Assembly (NCBI GenBank): GCA_938036875.1
Contig: CALHVX010000164.1
Span: 1-32,419, forward strand
DNA from: an uncultured Pseudomonadales bacterium
GTDB taxonomy: Bacteria > Pseudomonadota > Gammaproteobacteria > Pseudomonadales > Azotimanducaceae
DNA: 32,419 nt
Direction: 5' to 3'
Shown here: one piece after another, positions 8,046 to 15,133 of the stretch
How positions within the stretch are numbered: position 1 is the first letter of the stretch
Layout: each line of letters starts with the position of its first letter
Notes under the pieces: model-generated
Told to the model about the DNA's origin: nothing
The model's database searches: none
Seen by the model: only the letters and a program-made list of their open reading frames with translations
Translations under genes and position numbers: made by a program

Positions 8046-9911
8046 ATGTCAGTATCAATAGATCCGAACACCGGGCTGAAAATATTCAACACGCGCGCAT
8101 CGAAAGCTACGGATAAAATAGCGGGCAAAGGCTACTCGCCGGTCACCGATGAGGCCTTAAAAACCCTACCGCCAGCGCCTGCTGGCGCGGTGTTCAACGC
8201 CCAAGAACAAGCGAAGTATCGCGAGTTCAAAGAGGCCCGAGCTGGCGCTGCGGATTACATGGCCATGGAGGGGGAATTTAGTAAGTACCTCGAAGATGTG
8301 TATTCAGCGGAGCCGGTTGAGCGTGAGCCGCTTACCGATACCTGCGAAATTCTGGTGGTGGGTGCCGGGTTTGCTGGCCTGTTACTTTGGTACAAATTGC
8401 GCGAAGCGGGCTTCACCGATGTGCGCTTTTGTGAAAAGGGCGGTGATGTTGGTGGTACTTGGTACTGGAACCGCTATCCGGGTATTGCTTGTGATGTGGA
8501 GTCCTACAGCTACTTTCCATTGCTCGAAGAGATGGGCTACGTCCCCACCATGAAATTTGCGGCAGGCTTCGAGATCATGGAGTACTGCCAAAGCATGGCG
8601 GAAAAGTTTGGATTTTATGATCACTGTCTGTTCCACACGACAGTAGAGAAGACCGAGTGGGATGAAAGCACCGCGCGCTGGACCGTGACCACCGATCGCG
8701 GAGATGCCATGCGAGCGCGTTATGTCGTGTTGGCTAACGGTATCCTCACGACGCCCAAGCTGGCTCGTATAAAAGGCATGGAGAGTTTTGCCGGTGATGC
8801 CTTTCATACCTCGCGGTGGGACTACAACATTGATCTTGAAGGCAAGCGCGTGGGCATTATTGGGACCGGCGCTACCGCCGTGCAGGCGGTTCCCGAACTC
8901 GCTAAAATTGTGCGAGAGCTATTTGTGTTTCAGCGTACGCCATCTTCTATCGATGTGCGCGACCAACGAGCGACAACACAAGAAGAGATTGCAACCTGGG
9001 CCAACGAGCCAGGCTGGGCTAAAGCGCGACGGGCACGCTTTGCAAAAATATCTGAAGGTCGTACCGCGCTCAAAGCGAATGATGACTATCTAGCAGGCAA
9101 GGTAGACGATTTTCGCGAACGCAAGGTCCACAGCACGCCGTTGTCACCTGAAGAACGGGTTGCTAAGCAGCTGGATTCAAATTTTCGTATCATGGAGCAG
9201 ATTCGCGCTCGAGTGGATGCCATTGTAGAAGACCCAGCCACCGCCGAGGCGCTGAAGCCTTACTATCCTTATGGTTGTAAACGTCCAACCTTCCACGATG
9301 AGTATCTGCCGGCGTTTAACAAACCCCATGTCCACCTTGTCGATACAGCGCCGCGTGGGGTCAGCGAAATCAACGAGCGTGGGGTCGTCCACGACAACAC
9401 TGAATACCCGGTAGACGTACTCATCTACGCTACTGGCTTTCAGTGGATGGCAACCTCAACCTTCAACATGATTGTGGGTCGTGATGGTCAGTCTCTACAG
9501 AAAAAATGGGAAACCCAAGGCACCAAAACCTTCTTAGGCTTGCACAGTAAAGGCTTCCCTAATTTGTTTATTGTCTCTGGTCCCCAAGGTGGTGGTGGCA
9601 GCTTCAACTTTACCAACGCCATTGAAGAGCATGGAGACTATGTGGTGTGGATGCTGAGCACCCTACGTGATCAAGGGTTAGAGGTGGTGGATGTCAAAGA
9701 CGACGCGGAGCAGGACTACGCCGCTCACTGCCGTGAGGCTGATGAACTCACGCGACCGTTGCGCGATTGCATTACCTACTACAACGGTCACGGTGAGGCG
9801 GAACCTGGCAGTTTGGCTTACTACGGTGGCGGTAAATGGCATAAGTATCGTACCGCAGCCCAAGCGTCCCTCGACCCCTACGTGTTCGGTTCAGCCCCCG
9901 AGGGTAGCTGA
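8046..9911 (+). CDS. Long-form Baeyer-Villiger monooxygenase (flavin-dependent)
   Basis: A 621-residue FAD/NADPH enzyme that inserts oxygen next to a ketone, giving an ester or lactone. The first Rossmann motif GAGFAG is at 106-111, followed by GGTWYWNRYPG.ACD, typical of true BVMOs. The BVMO fingerprint FAGDAFHTSRW is at about 248-258 and the NADPH-binding GIIGTGATAVQ follows at about 270. Late motifs such as YATGF and the GPQGGGGSFN stretch are also typical. The roughly 100-residue leader before the FAD motif is much longer than in cyclohexanone monooxygenase and fits the long BVMO type (cyclopentadecanone monooxygenase, terpenoid and steroid enzymes). ATG 8046 has AAGGCGGGG upstream. The substrate is probably a bulky or cyclic ketone. 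Confidence 0.92.
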   Translation: MSVSIDPNTGLKIFNTRASKATDKIAGKGYSPVTDEALKTLPPAPAGAVFNAQEQAKYREFKEARAGAADYMAMEGEFSKYLEDVYSAEPVEREPLTDTCEILVVGAGFAGLLLWYKLREAGFTDVRFCEKGGDVGGTWYWNRYPGIACDVESYSYFPLLEEMGYVPTMKFAAGFEIMEYCQSMAEKFGFYDHCLFHTTVEKTEWDESTARWTVTTDRGDAMRARYVVLANGILTTPKLARIKGMESFAGDAFHTSRWDYNIDLEGKRVGIIGTGATAVQAVPELAKIVRELFVFQRTPSSIDVRDQRATTQEEIATWANEPGWAKARRARFAKISEGRTALKANDDYLAGKVDDFRERKVHSTPLSPEERVAKQLDSNFRIMEQIRARVDAIVEDPATAEALKPYYPYGCKRPTFHDEYLPAFNKPHVHLVDTAPRGVSEINERGVVHDNTEYPVDVLIYATGFQWMATSTFNMIVGRDGQSLQKKWETQGTKTFLGLHSKGFPNLFIVSGPQGGGGSFNFTNAIEEHGDYVVWMLSTLRDQGLEVVDVKDDAEQDYAAHCREADELTRPLRDCITYYNGHGEAEPGSLAYYGGGKWHKYRTAAQASLDPYVFGSAPEGS

Positions 9912-10001
9912 GGCAATCCAAGTATCTAAATGAACCTAGCGCTTGCGTCTTTGGTAGCATAGCGCCCGCTAGCCCAATGCTGGGCCCAACAGGAGAGACA
10001 A

Positions 10002-11303
10002 GTGAGCAACGACATTAAGCTGACCGATCTAGATGCCACTGCAGCATCAGCCGAAGACGGCGCCGATCAGCTAGAGCTAGCCAGTATTCACGACTTCGCT
10101 ACCAAGCTAACCCAGCCTGGAGCAAAAGAAGCGCTGGAGCACTACGTGCGCTGGCAAGTAGCGTTGCGGTCCGGTGAAGCGCAAGCGAGCGATTTTGACC
10201 CTACCAAGGTCCCAGATTTTGCACCCTTGTCCATCAACTTAGATCTCACGACTGCGTGCAACTACCAATGTGACCATTGTGTTGACCTAGATATTCTCAA
10301 TACCGGGATTCGCTTTGAGCACGACAAGCTGTTGTCTTCGCTTGAGCTGATGGCTAAACGCGGGCTGCGCTCGGTGATTGTGATCGGTGGTGGCGAGCCT
10401 ACCTTGTACCCTAAATTTGAAGAAACCATTCGCTTCATGAAGGCACTCAAGCTGCAGGTTGCCATTGTCTCCAACGGCACGGGCAATCATAAGATTGCGA
10501 AGGTTGCAGACTGCATGGACAAGCAGGACTGGGTGCGCCTGTCGTTAGATTCGGGCACGGATCCAACCTTTCAATCCATGCACAACCCACGTAAAGATTT
10601 CAAGCTAGAGAAAATTTGTGCAGTGGTGCCGAGCATCAAAGCGGCAAACCCAGATTTGACCGTTGGTTTTTCTTACATCGTGACCTGGAAGGGTGCCTTC
10701 ATCAACGACACGGACATTGTTGAGAATCTGCACGAGATTGCGCGGGCGGCCAAGTTGGCCAAAGACAACGAGTTCAGCTACATCAGCTTTAAGCCCTTCT
10801 TGACCCGGGATGAAGTGAACAATGCTGAGGTGATTGACATTGCTGCGCAGCAAAACTGGGATCAAACCATCGAGCGGATACAGGCTCAGATTGATGAAGC
10901 GGTAGTCTTGGAGTCCGATAGTTTTAAGGTGCATCGCAGTACCGGCCTGAAGGCCATGCTGCAAGGCAAGACCCAAAAATTAGGCAAGCAGCCGAAGCAG
11001 TGTCACATGCAGTTTTTCCGTCAGGTTGTCAGCCCTTTGGGTACCTATAACTGCCCGGTGTATCGCAATCAAGACCACGGTCGATTGGGGGATAAAAATG
11101 CCAATGCCGACGTGCTTTCCTACGATGCCACCCGGGGGACAACAGCGGAGCTTGTCCAAAGCTTTAATGCCACCTCTAACTGCGAGAAGGTGACCTGCTT
11201 GTACAACGATGTGAACTGGTGGGTTGAGCATTTGATTGCCAACCCAGGTGAGCTGGATCAGCTAAAAACCGATGCTAGTGCTACCCCGGACTATTTCCTC
11301 TAG
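10002..11303 (+). CDS. Radical SAM protein with SPASM-like C-terminal cysteines
   Basis: A 433-residue protein. The cluster motif C86-x3-C90-x2-C93 (ACNYQCDHC) binds the 4Fe-4S centre, and GGGEPTLY is the SAM-binding glycine motif. The C-terminal part has Cys334, Cys351, Cys394 and Cys399, suggesting an auxiliary Fe-S cluster as in SPASM or Twitch enzymes, which modify peptides or other enzymes. It starts at GTG 10002 with AGGAGA 5 bases before it. An acidic leader of about 75 residues precedes the barrel. No precursor-peptide-like small ORF is seen in the 90 bases upstream, and it follows the BVMO gene by that gap. Reaction unknown. The last 23 bases overlap the convergent heptosyltransferase gene. 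Confidence 0.85.
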   Translation: MSNDIKLTDLDATAASAEDGADQLELASIHDFATKLTQPGAKEALEHYVRWQVALRSGEAQASDFDPTKVPDFAPLSINLDLTTACNYQCDHCVDLDILNTGIRFEHDKLLSSLELMAKRGLRSVIVIGGGEPTLYPKFEETIRFMKALKLQVAIVSNGTGNHKIAKVADCMDKQDWVRLSLDSGTDPTFQSMHNPRKDFKLEKICAVVPSIKAANPDLTVGFSYIVTWKGAFINDTDIVENLHEIARAAKLAKDNEFSYISFKPFLTRDEVNNAEVIDIAAQQNWDQTIERIQAQIDEAVVLESDSFKVHRSTGLKAMLQGKTQKLGKQPKQCHMQFFRQVVSPLGTYNCPVYRNQDHGRLGDKNANADVLSYDATRGTTAELVQSFNATSNCEKVTCLYNDVNWWVEHLIANPGELDQLKTDASATPDYFL

Positions 11304-12465
11304 ACCCTTTGGCCGCTAACGCTTGCGTTAGCTGCTCGTGGCTAGCGGCGGCGACCATGGCGACCGTGACATCTTCCATGCAATCTTGCCGCTCCAGTGG
11401 GCACACTTTTTTGTGGCAAGGTCCGCAGGGCACTTGCACTCGGACAATGCTTTCGCGGCCGTGGCTAGTATCGGTCCAACGTTCTTCCGTCGGCCCAAAC
11501 ACCGTTACCCGATGCACATCAAAAGCGCGGCCAAAGTGTCTTGGGCCGGTATCGTTTCCGAGCAATAGATCGCTGCGAGCGATGAGCGATTTGAGCTCAC
11601 CTAAGCTCAGACAAGGGGCAACCAGCAATGCGCTGGAGTATTGCATAGTATCCGCAATGGCTTGAGCCAACGGCTCCTCGCCGGGTCCCGGGCTGATAGC
11701 AATAAAGGCATTGTGCTGTTTCGCGAGTTCATCGGCCACCTTTGCAAAGCGTTCAGGAGGCCAACACTTAGAGGCGCCAAAGTTTGCACCCGGACAAACG
11801 ACCACTAAAGGTTGGTGTTGTGCATGAGGTTGCGCCTGGCTAAAGCCTTCGGCCTTTAGCCGTGTCATGACTGCTTGGTCTTCAGCAGGGGTGGTAAAGA
11901 GTTGGAGGTTATCCCCGGACTTGGGGCAATCGAGTGCTTGAGCCAAGACGGAGTAGTATTCAACCAGCGGCAGCGGATTGAACCGCCCTTTAGTAATGGA
12001 GGCTTGTCGTTCGCTGGACGAGGCCCGATTTGGCACCGGTATGCGGTCCGTTAGCAGCAGGCCGCGCCCGTCCCGATTGAAGCCCACGCGTCGCTTGGCG
12101 CCAGCTTGCCAGCATAGCCAAGCGCTGCGAAAAGAGTTGGGTAGAGTTATGGCCAGATCAAATTTTTGCTCACGAAGTTGGCTGACCAAGGCTTTTTGAG
12201 CTTGCTTAGCTTCCGGGGATTTATCCTTTTTTGGCCAGTAATAGTGTTGGCCAACCCATGGGCTGGCTTCCAGCAGCGATGTGAGGTGGCGGTTCAGCAC
12301 AAAACTCACCTTAGCTTGTGGAAACCTTGCAAATAGCGACTCAATGAAGGGGGTAGCCATAACCAGGTCACCGACCCAGGTGGGTAGAATCAGAAGGATG
12401 GTTTGCGGCTCGTTGGCAAAGCGTAAAGGCTTAACGGTCTTGTGTTTCACTGAAGTCCATTCCAA
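11281..12465 (-). CDS. waaF: LPS heptosyltransferase, WaaF-like (glycosyltransferase family 9)
   Basis: About 394 residues. It transfers L-glycero-D-manno-heptose from ADP-heptose to the LPS inner core in the cytoplasm. WaaF-type blocks: ILLILPTWVGDLVMATP near the N-terminus, RVGFNRDGRG, the donor-site block PGANFGASKCWPPERFA, LLLGNDTGPRHFGRAFDV, FGPTEERWT and the C-terminal PCGPCHKKVCPLERQDCM. The listed start is TTG 12465; a GTG at 12450 is an equally possible start and would bring the length closer to the family norm. The 3' end overlaps the radical SAM gene by 23 bases, tail to tail. It is divergent from the HldC-like gene, which supplies the same sugar pathway. WaaF versus another GT9 heptosyltransferase (WaaC, WaaQ) is a reasoned guess. 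Confidence 0.85.
   Translation of the reverse strand: MEWTSVKHKTVKPLRFANEPQTILLILPTWVGDLVMATPFIESLFARFPQAKVSFVLNRHLTSLLEASPWVGQHYYWPKKDKSPEAKQAQKALVSQLREQKFDLAITLPNSFRSAWLCWQAGAKRRVGFNRDGRGLLLTDRIPVPNRASSSERQASITKGRFNPLPLVEYYSVLAQALDCPKSGDNLQLFTTPAEDQAVMTRLKAEGFSQAQPHAQHQPLVVVCPGANFGASKCWPPERFAKVADELAKQHNAFIAISPGPGEEPLAQAIADTMQYSSALLVAPCLSLGELKSLIARSDLLLGNDTGPRHFGRAFDVHRVTVFGPTEERWTDTSHGRESIVRVQVPCGPCHKKVCPLERQDCMEDVTVAMVAAASHEQLTQALAAKGSRGNSPG
11315..11332. terminator. Hairpin with CTTG tetraloop after the radical SAM gene
   Basis: GCTAACG (11315-11321) and CGTTAGC (11326-11332) form a perfect 7-bp stem around CTTG, 12 bases after the radical SAM stop and inside the last codons of the heptosyltransferase gene. 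There is no T run, so termination is only suggested. Confidence 0.35.
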
Positions 12466-12490
12466 TTGCGGTTCCAGGCTAACTTCCGGA

Positions 12491-12513
12491 CTATCTTTCA
12501 GTCTATCTTCCAG
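12491..12513. repeat. Tandem 11-base direct repeat between waaF-like and hldC-like genes
   Basis: CTATCTTTCAG (12491-12501) is followed after one base by CTATCTTCCAG (12503-12513), 10 of 11 bases identical, 12-base period. It lies 26-48 bases upstream of the heptosyltransferase start. A regulator site is possible; nothing else supports this. Confidence 0.35.
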
Positions 12514-12522
12514 ACAGGGGAG

Positions 12523-12549
12523 CAGGGCTAGTATATCCTAGCTGCCCTG
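12523..12549. promoter_or_regulatory. Imperfect palindrome in the divergent waaF/hldC gap
   Basis: CAGGGCTAG (12523-12531) pairs with CTAG plus CCCTG (12538-12549) with a three-base bulge and the loop TATATC. The element is centred in the roughly 110-base gap between two divergent LPS genes, so it could be an operator shared by both or a leader hairpin of the hldC-like transcript. Confidence 0.35.
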
Positions 12550-12577
12550 TACATCAGAGCACTACCGGATAACAGGT

Positions 12578-13069
12578 ATGTCCACGTTTGATAAGATTCA
12601 CGTAGAACCCAAATCGCTGCTCCCCATCTTAGATGACTACCGTGAGCGTGGTAAAACCATTGTTTTTGGCAATGGTTGCTTTGACTTGGTCCATGTTGGC
12701 CATATCCGATACATAGAAGCCGCACGTGAGTTGGGTGATATTTTGGTGATAGCGGTCAATACAGAAGCCTCCATTCGGACCAATGTGGGTCGTGAAACAC
12801 CAATTAACCCCTGCGAAAAAAGAATGGAGGTGATTGCTGCGCTACAAGCGGTGGATTACGTGATTCCACTAGAGGCGCAAACACCCATTGAGCTCTTGGA
12901 GCTTTATCGCCCGCATATTCAAGCCAAAGGCACCGACTACAATATTGAAGAGATGCCTGAGCGTGCCACGGTTGAAGGTATTGGTGGACGCATAGCTTTT
13001 GTGGGTGATGAAAAGCAACACAGCTCTACGCAGCTACGCCGAATTCTCCGAGAGCGCGGAGCCCTTTAG
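12578..13069 (+). CDS. hldC: D-glycero-beta-D-manno-heptose 1-phosphate nucleotidyltransferase (HldC/HldE C-domain type)
   Basis: A 163-residue cytidylyltransferase-fold protein that makes ADP-heptose for LPS. The nucleotide motif is FGNGCFDLVHVGH, with H39-x-G-H42. Later blocks also match the RfaE2/HldE C-terminal domain: VNTEASIRTNVGR..P, the R-x-E-x-I-x-AL segment, VDYVIPL, GTDYNIEEMPE and SSTQLRRI. In enterobacteria this domain is fused to the heptose kinase domain (HldE), whereas here it stands alone, as in organisms with separate hldA/hldC. No kinase gene is in the window. The ribosome site is weak (AGGT next to ATG). Divergent from the WaaF-like gene, consistent with a shared LPS function. 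Confidence 0.85.
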   Translation: MSTFDKIHVEPKSLLPILDDYRERGKTIVFGNGCFDLVHVGHIRYIEAARELGDILVIAVNTEASIRTNVGRETPINPCEKRMEVIAALQAVDYVIPLEAQTPIELLELYRPHIQAKGTDYNIEEMPERATVEGIGGRIAFVGDEKQHSSTQLRRILRERGAL

Positions 13070-13373
13070 GTTCCTTGGGGGCTGCGACCCCTTCCTCAAA
13101 GCAATCCCTAAGATGCCTAACGGTGGCAATACGCGCCAATATCTTGGCGCTAAAGCCGTTGTCTTTTGGCGCCTAAGCCGGTGTTCACTGCTCAATTTTT
13201 GTCGAAAAAGTGCCAATAACACGCCGCGATCCATTAAATATCGATACAAGTCACAAACTTTTTCTGCAGTTTGCATTACATTTTGACGTGTTCCGGGGCG
13301 TTGACTGCCAAAGCAATGTCACTCCCCAATTTTCAAGCAATAAATTAATGCAAGACAACGGAGTATTCTTTAC
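13070..13373. other. 304-base gene-free stretch before the pilin operon
   Basis: No protein-like frame is convincing here. It holds the GCGCCAA/TTGGCGC hairpin at 13133-13150 after the hldC-like gene, then AT-rich sequence leading to the first pilin, whose ribosome site GGAG is at 13360-13363. The promoter of the pilin genes should be here, but I find no hexamer pair good enough to call. Confidence 0.5.
13133..13150. terminator. Hairpin after the hldC-like gene
   Basis: GCGCCAA (13133-13139) and TTGGCGC (13144-13150) form a perfect GC-rich 7-bp stem with a four-base loop, 63 bases after the hldC-like stop. TTGGCGC occurs again a few bases downstream. There is no T run directly after the stem. 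Confidence 0.4.
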
Positions 13374-13916
13374 ATGAAAAAGTCACTAGCAATTGCGGCC
13401 AAAGGCCTTTTGACCGGCGGCATCGCTGCAGCCCTAGCATCGGGTGCTTTTGCAGCAACGGATGGTGTTCCCGGCTTTTCATCAACCGGTACGCTTGATA
13501 TCTCTATCTCTGTAGATGACGAAGTGCGCATCTCAAACTTAGATGACATCATTCTAGGCACCTTTGCCGGCACCGATTCTACGGGTACTTCACCGGCTTG
13601 CATCTATCGCAACAGTGCAACCACTTATCAGATTACAGCATCTGGTGACGGTACCGCGAACGCTTTCACCTTATCTGCTGGCCCTGGCGCTGGTACGGTT
13701 GACTACTCGGTCACTTACGCTGATGCCGCGACTCCGGCCGTTTCTATGTCTAGCGGCATTGCCCTAACGGGTCAAGACGGCGCTGATAATGACGTTGACT
13801 GTGCTAACACCGGTGATAACGCTCTGATTTCTGTCACTGTTGCGGCAGCGGATGCTGCAGCGCTTCCAGCCGGCAACTATGCAGGTACGCTAACATTAGT
13901 TGTAGCGCCTAACTAG
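13374..13916 (+). CDS. Secreted single-domain pilin, probable major subunit (P1)
   Basis: A 180-residue protein with a signal peptide of about 27 residues (MKK start, cleavage after AFA). The mature part is a beta-sandwich-type pilin. An N-terminal strand of alternating hydrophobic residues, TGTLDISISV (38-47), is a candidate donor strand. Then come VRISNLDDI, a Cys pair (Cys76, Cys143), YQITASGDG..AFTL and the closing GTLTLVVAPN. The same skeleton recurs in the three other pilins here. The fold resembles spore-coat-U-like/archaic pilins, but I cannot name a family with certainty. It is first in its operon and acidic and Ala/Thr/Gly-rich like a major shaft subunit. The hairpin after it may protect its mRNA. 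Confidence 0.75.
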   Translation: MKKSLAIAAKGLLTGGIAAALASGAFAATDGVPGFSSTGTLDISISVDDEVRISNLDDIILGTFAGTDSTGTSPACIYRNSATTYQITASGDGTANAFTLSAGPGAGTVDYSVTYADAATPAVSMSSGIALTGQDGADNDVDCANTGDNALISVTVAAADAAALPAGNYAGTLTLVVAPN

Positions 13917-13944
13917 GTCGCTGAAGCATTGGTTTGCCGCTAGG

Positions 13945-13967
13945 GGCTAAGTTGTTTTGACTTAGCC
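13945..13967. ncRNA. Intercistronic 8-bp hairpin between pilin P1 and P2
   Basis: GGCTAAGT (13945-13952) and ACTTAGCC (13960-13967) are perfect inverted repeats around a 7-base loop, 28 bases after the P1 stop. There is no T tract, so it looks more like an mRNA-protecting or processing hairpin than a terminator. It is a structural element within the transcript, not a separate RNA gene. Confidence 0.45.
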
Positions 13968-13999
13968 GCTTGGCTGCAACCAGTTTCGAGAAGAATCAT

Positions 14000-14043
14000 A
14001 AAACCGCCTATGCAATCACTTCGTTTGATTCTGGCGGTTTTTT
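14000..14043 (+). terminator. Intrinsic-terminator-like hairpin spanning the P2 start codon
   Basis: AAAACCGCC (14000-14008) pairs with GGCGGTTTT (14033-14041). An inner stem is formed by AATCA (14014-14018) with TGATT (14026-14030). The lower stem runs straight into six T (14038-14043). This is the shape of a Rho-independent terminator with an extended loop, and the ATG of the second pilin (14010) lies inside it. It could limit transcription beyond P1, hide the P2 start from ribosomes, or both. Confidence 0.55.
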
Positions 14044-14576
14044 GCGTTTTGCTTTTGGCCGCACCGGTTGGCCATGCGGCGGTGCAGGGCAATTCTGGGA
14101 CAACCTCATCGGGCAACATTGACGTGAGCTTGGTGACCGGGCTTAACGTGCGTATCTCAGGCCTTAGCGATATGCCGCTCGGTACTTGGTCTGGTTCTGG
14201 CGATGCCACCAGCAATGATGATCTGTGTATTGGTCGAACTGGCGTCGGTTTTTTTGGTTCTGGACCCTATCGCATTCTAGCAAGTGGCGACGGTGAGCCT
14301 GGCAACCCATCAGCATTCACCTTAAGCAACGGCGCACGTCAGCTGTCCTACAACGCATTTTTTAACGATGCAGCCGGTATTGCTGGGCGAGCGCCATTGA
14401 TTCCAGGTGTTGCCTTAACTAGCCAGAGCGGCTTTGGTTTTTGGCAGATTCTGAACTATCTGTTTGGTTGCTCTGTCTTTAATGCAAACATTTCCATTGC
14501 GGTGCCTGAATCGGAGCTGCAAGGAGCCGCCGGTGTTTATACCGGTACATTAACTTTGATTCTAACGCCTGAATAA
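14010..14576 (+). CDS. Secreted single-domain pilin, minor subunit (P2)
   Basis: A 188-residue protein with a signal peptide of about 23 residues (cleavage after GHA). It shows the same plan as P1: donor-strand-like SGNIDVSLV near 35-42, then VRISGLSDMPLG, Cys73 and Cys154, YRILASGDG...AFTL and the ending GTLTLILTPE. The Cys154 region (FWQILNYLFGC) is more hydrophobic than in P1. The start at 14010 is backed by the signal peptide, but it lies inside a terminator-like hairpin and has no close ribosome site; the nearest purine stretch, GAGAAG, is 16 bases upstream. Low or controlled expression relative to P1 is inferred. Role: minor or adaptor pilin. Confidence 0.7.
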   Translation: MQSLRLILAVFCVLLLAAPVGHAAVQGNSGTTSSGNIDVSLVTGLNVRISGLSDMPLGTWSGSGDATSNDDLCIGRTGVGFFGSGPYRILASGDGEPGNPSAFTLSNGARQLSYNAFFNDAAGIAGRAPLIPGVALTSQSGFGFWQILNYLFGCSVFNANISIAVPESELQGAAGVYTGTLTLILTPE

Positions 14577-14614
14577 GCGTTCCCAACAAGGGCGTTAACG
14601 GCTAGGCTTGTCTG

Positions 14615-15133
14615 ATGAAATCTGCCGTTCCTCTTTGCCCAAGTGCTCTGCTCATACTCTCTGTCAGGGTAGCGCTGAGCATCGCGCTTGGCCTGATCGC
14701 GACATGTGCGTCAGCGGCCACAGAAATTACTATCGAAGAGTTGTCGGATATCCAGTTCGGTCAAATACCGCCCACGGCTGGCACCCAAACTAGAACCGCC
14801 ACCTTTTGCGTTGCTCTTGATGAGAACGGCCGTTATCTGGTGACGGGCGTGGGTAGTGGGGCAGGTGGGGCATTCACGCTGCAAAACTCTTCGAGCTATT
14901 CCGTTGCCGGATTGAGCTACCAAGTTTTTATCAACGATAGAGGTCGAGGTTTGGGTCGTCGACTAAGCCCTTCGGTGCCATTGGTTGGATTACGTGGCAA
15001 ACGTATGCGGCCGAATGGTCGATGTCCGCGTCCGCCCGCGCGCGTTAGCGTGAGGATAACCGCAGCGCAGCTAGCGACCGCTAGGCCTGGTCGTTATCGC
15101 GGTACCCTCAATCTTTTGGTGGTGCCTGAATAG
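14615..15133 (+). CDS. Arg-rich secreted pilin lacking the donor strand, possible tip subunit (P3)
   Basis: A 172-residue protein with a long signal peptide (about 34 residues, cleavage after ASA). The mature chain starts at once with ATEITIEELSDIQFG, which lines up with VRISNLDDIILG of P1. The preceding donor-strand segment of P1, P2 and P4 is therefore absent. Cys65 and Cys137 match the pilin disulfide, and it ends GTLNLLVVPE like the others. Between about residues 108 and 165 the chain is full of Arg (for example the GLGRRL, GKRMRPNGRC and RPGRYRG regions), giving a strongly basic protein unlike its acidic siblings. A subunit that accepts but does not donate a strand would sit at a pilus end. 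The last 26 bases overlap the usher gene tail to tail. Confidence 0.68.
   Translation: MKSAVPLCPSALLILSVRVALSIALGLIATCASAATEITIEELSDIQFGQIPPTAGTQTRTATFCVALDENGRYLVTGVGSGAGGAFTLQNSSSYSVAGLSYQVFINDRGRGLGRRLSPSVPLVGLRGKRMRPNGRCPRPPARVSVRITAAQLATARPGRYRGTLNLLVVPE

Noticed and set aside
12999-13286. 95-residue + strand frame after the hldC-like gene
   Set aside because: Overlaps hldC in another frame and then runs through AT-rich intergenic sequence with hairpins; no protein-like features.
14563-14597. TAACGCC/GGCGTTA inverted repeat around the P2 stop
   Set aside because: The stem is only 7 bp with a 21-base loop and no T run, too weak to call next to the stronger hairpins of the locus.
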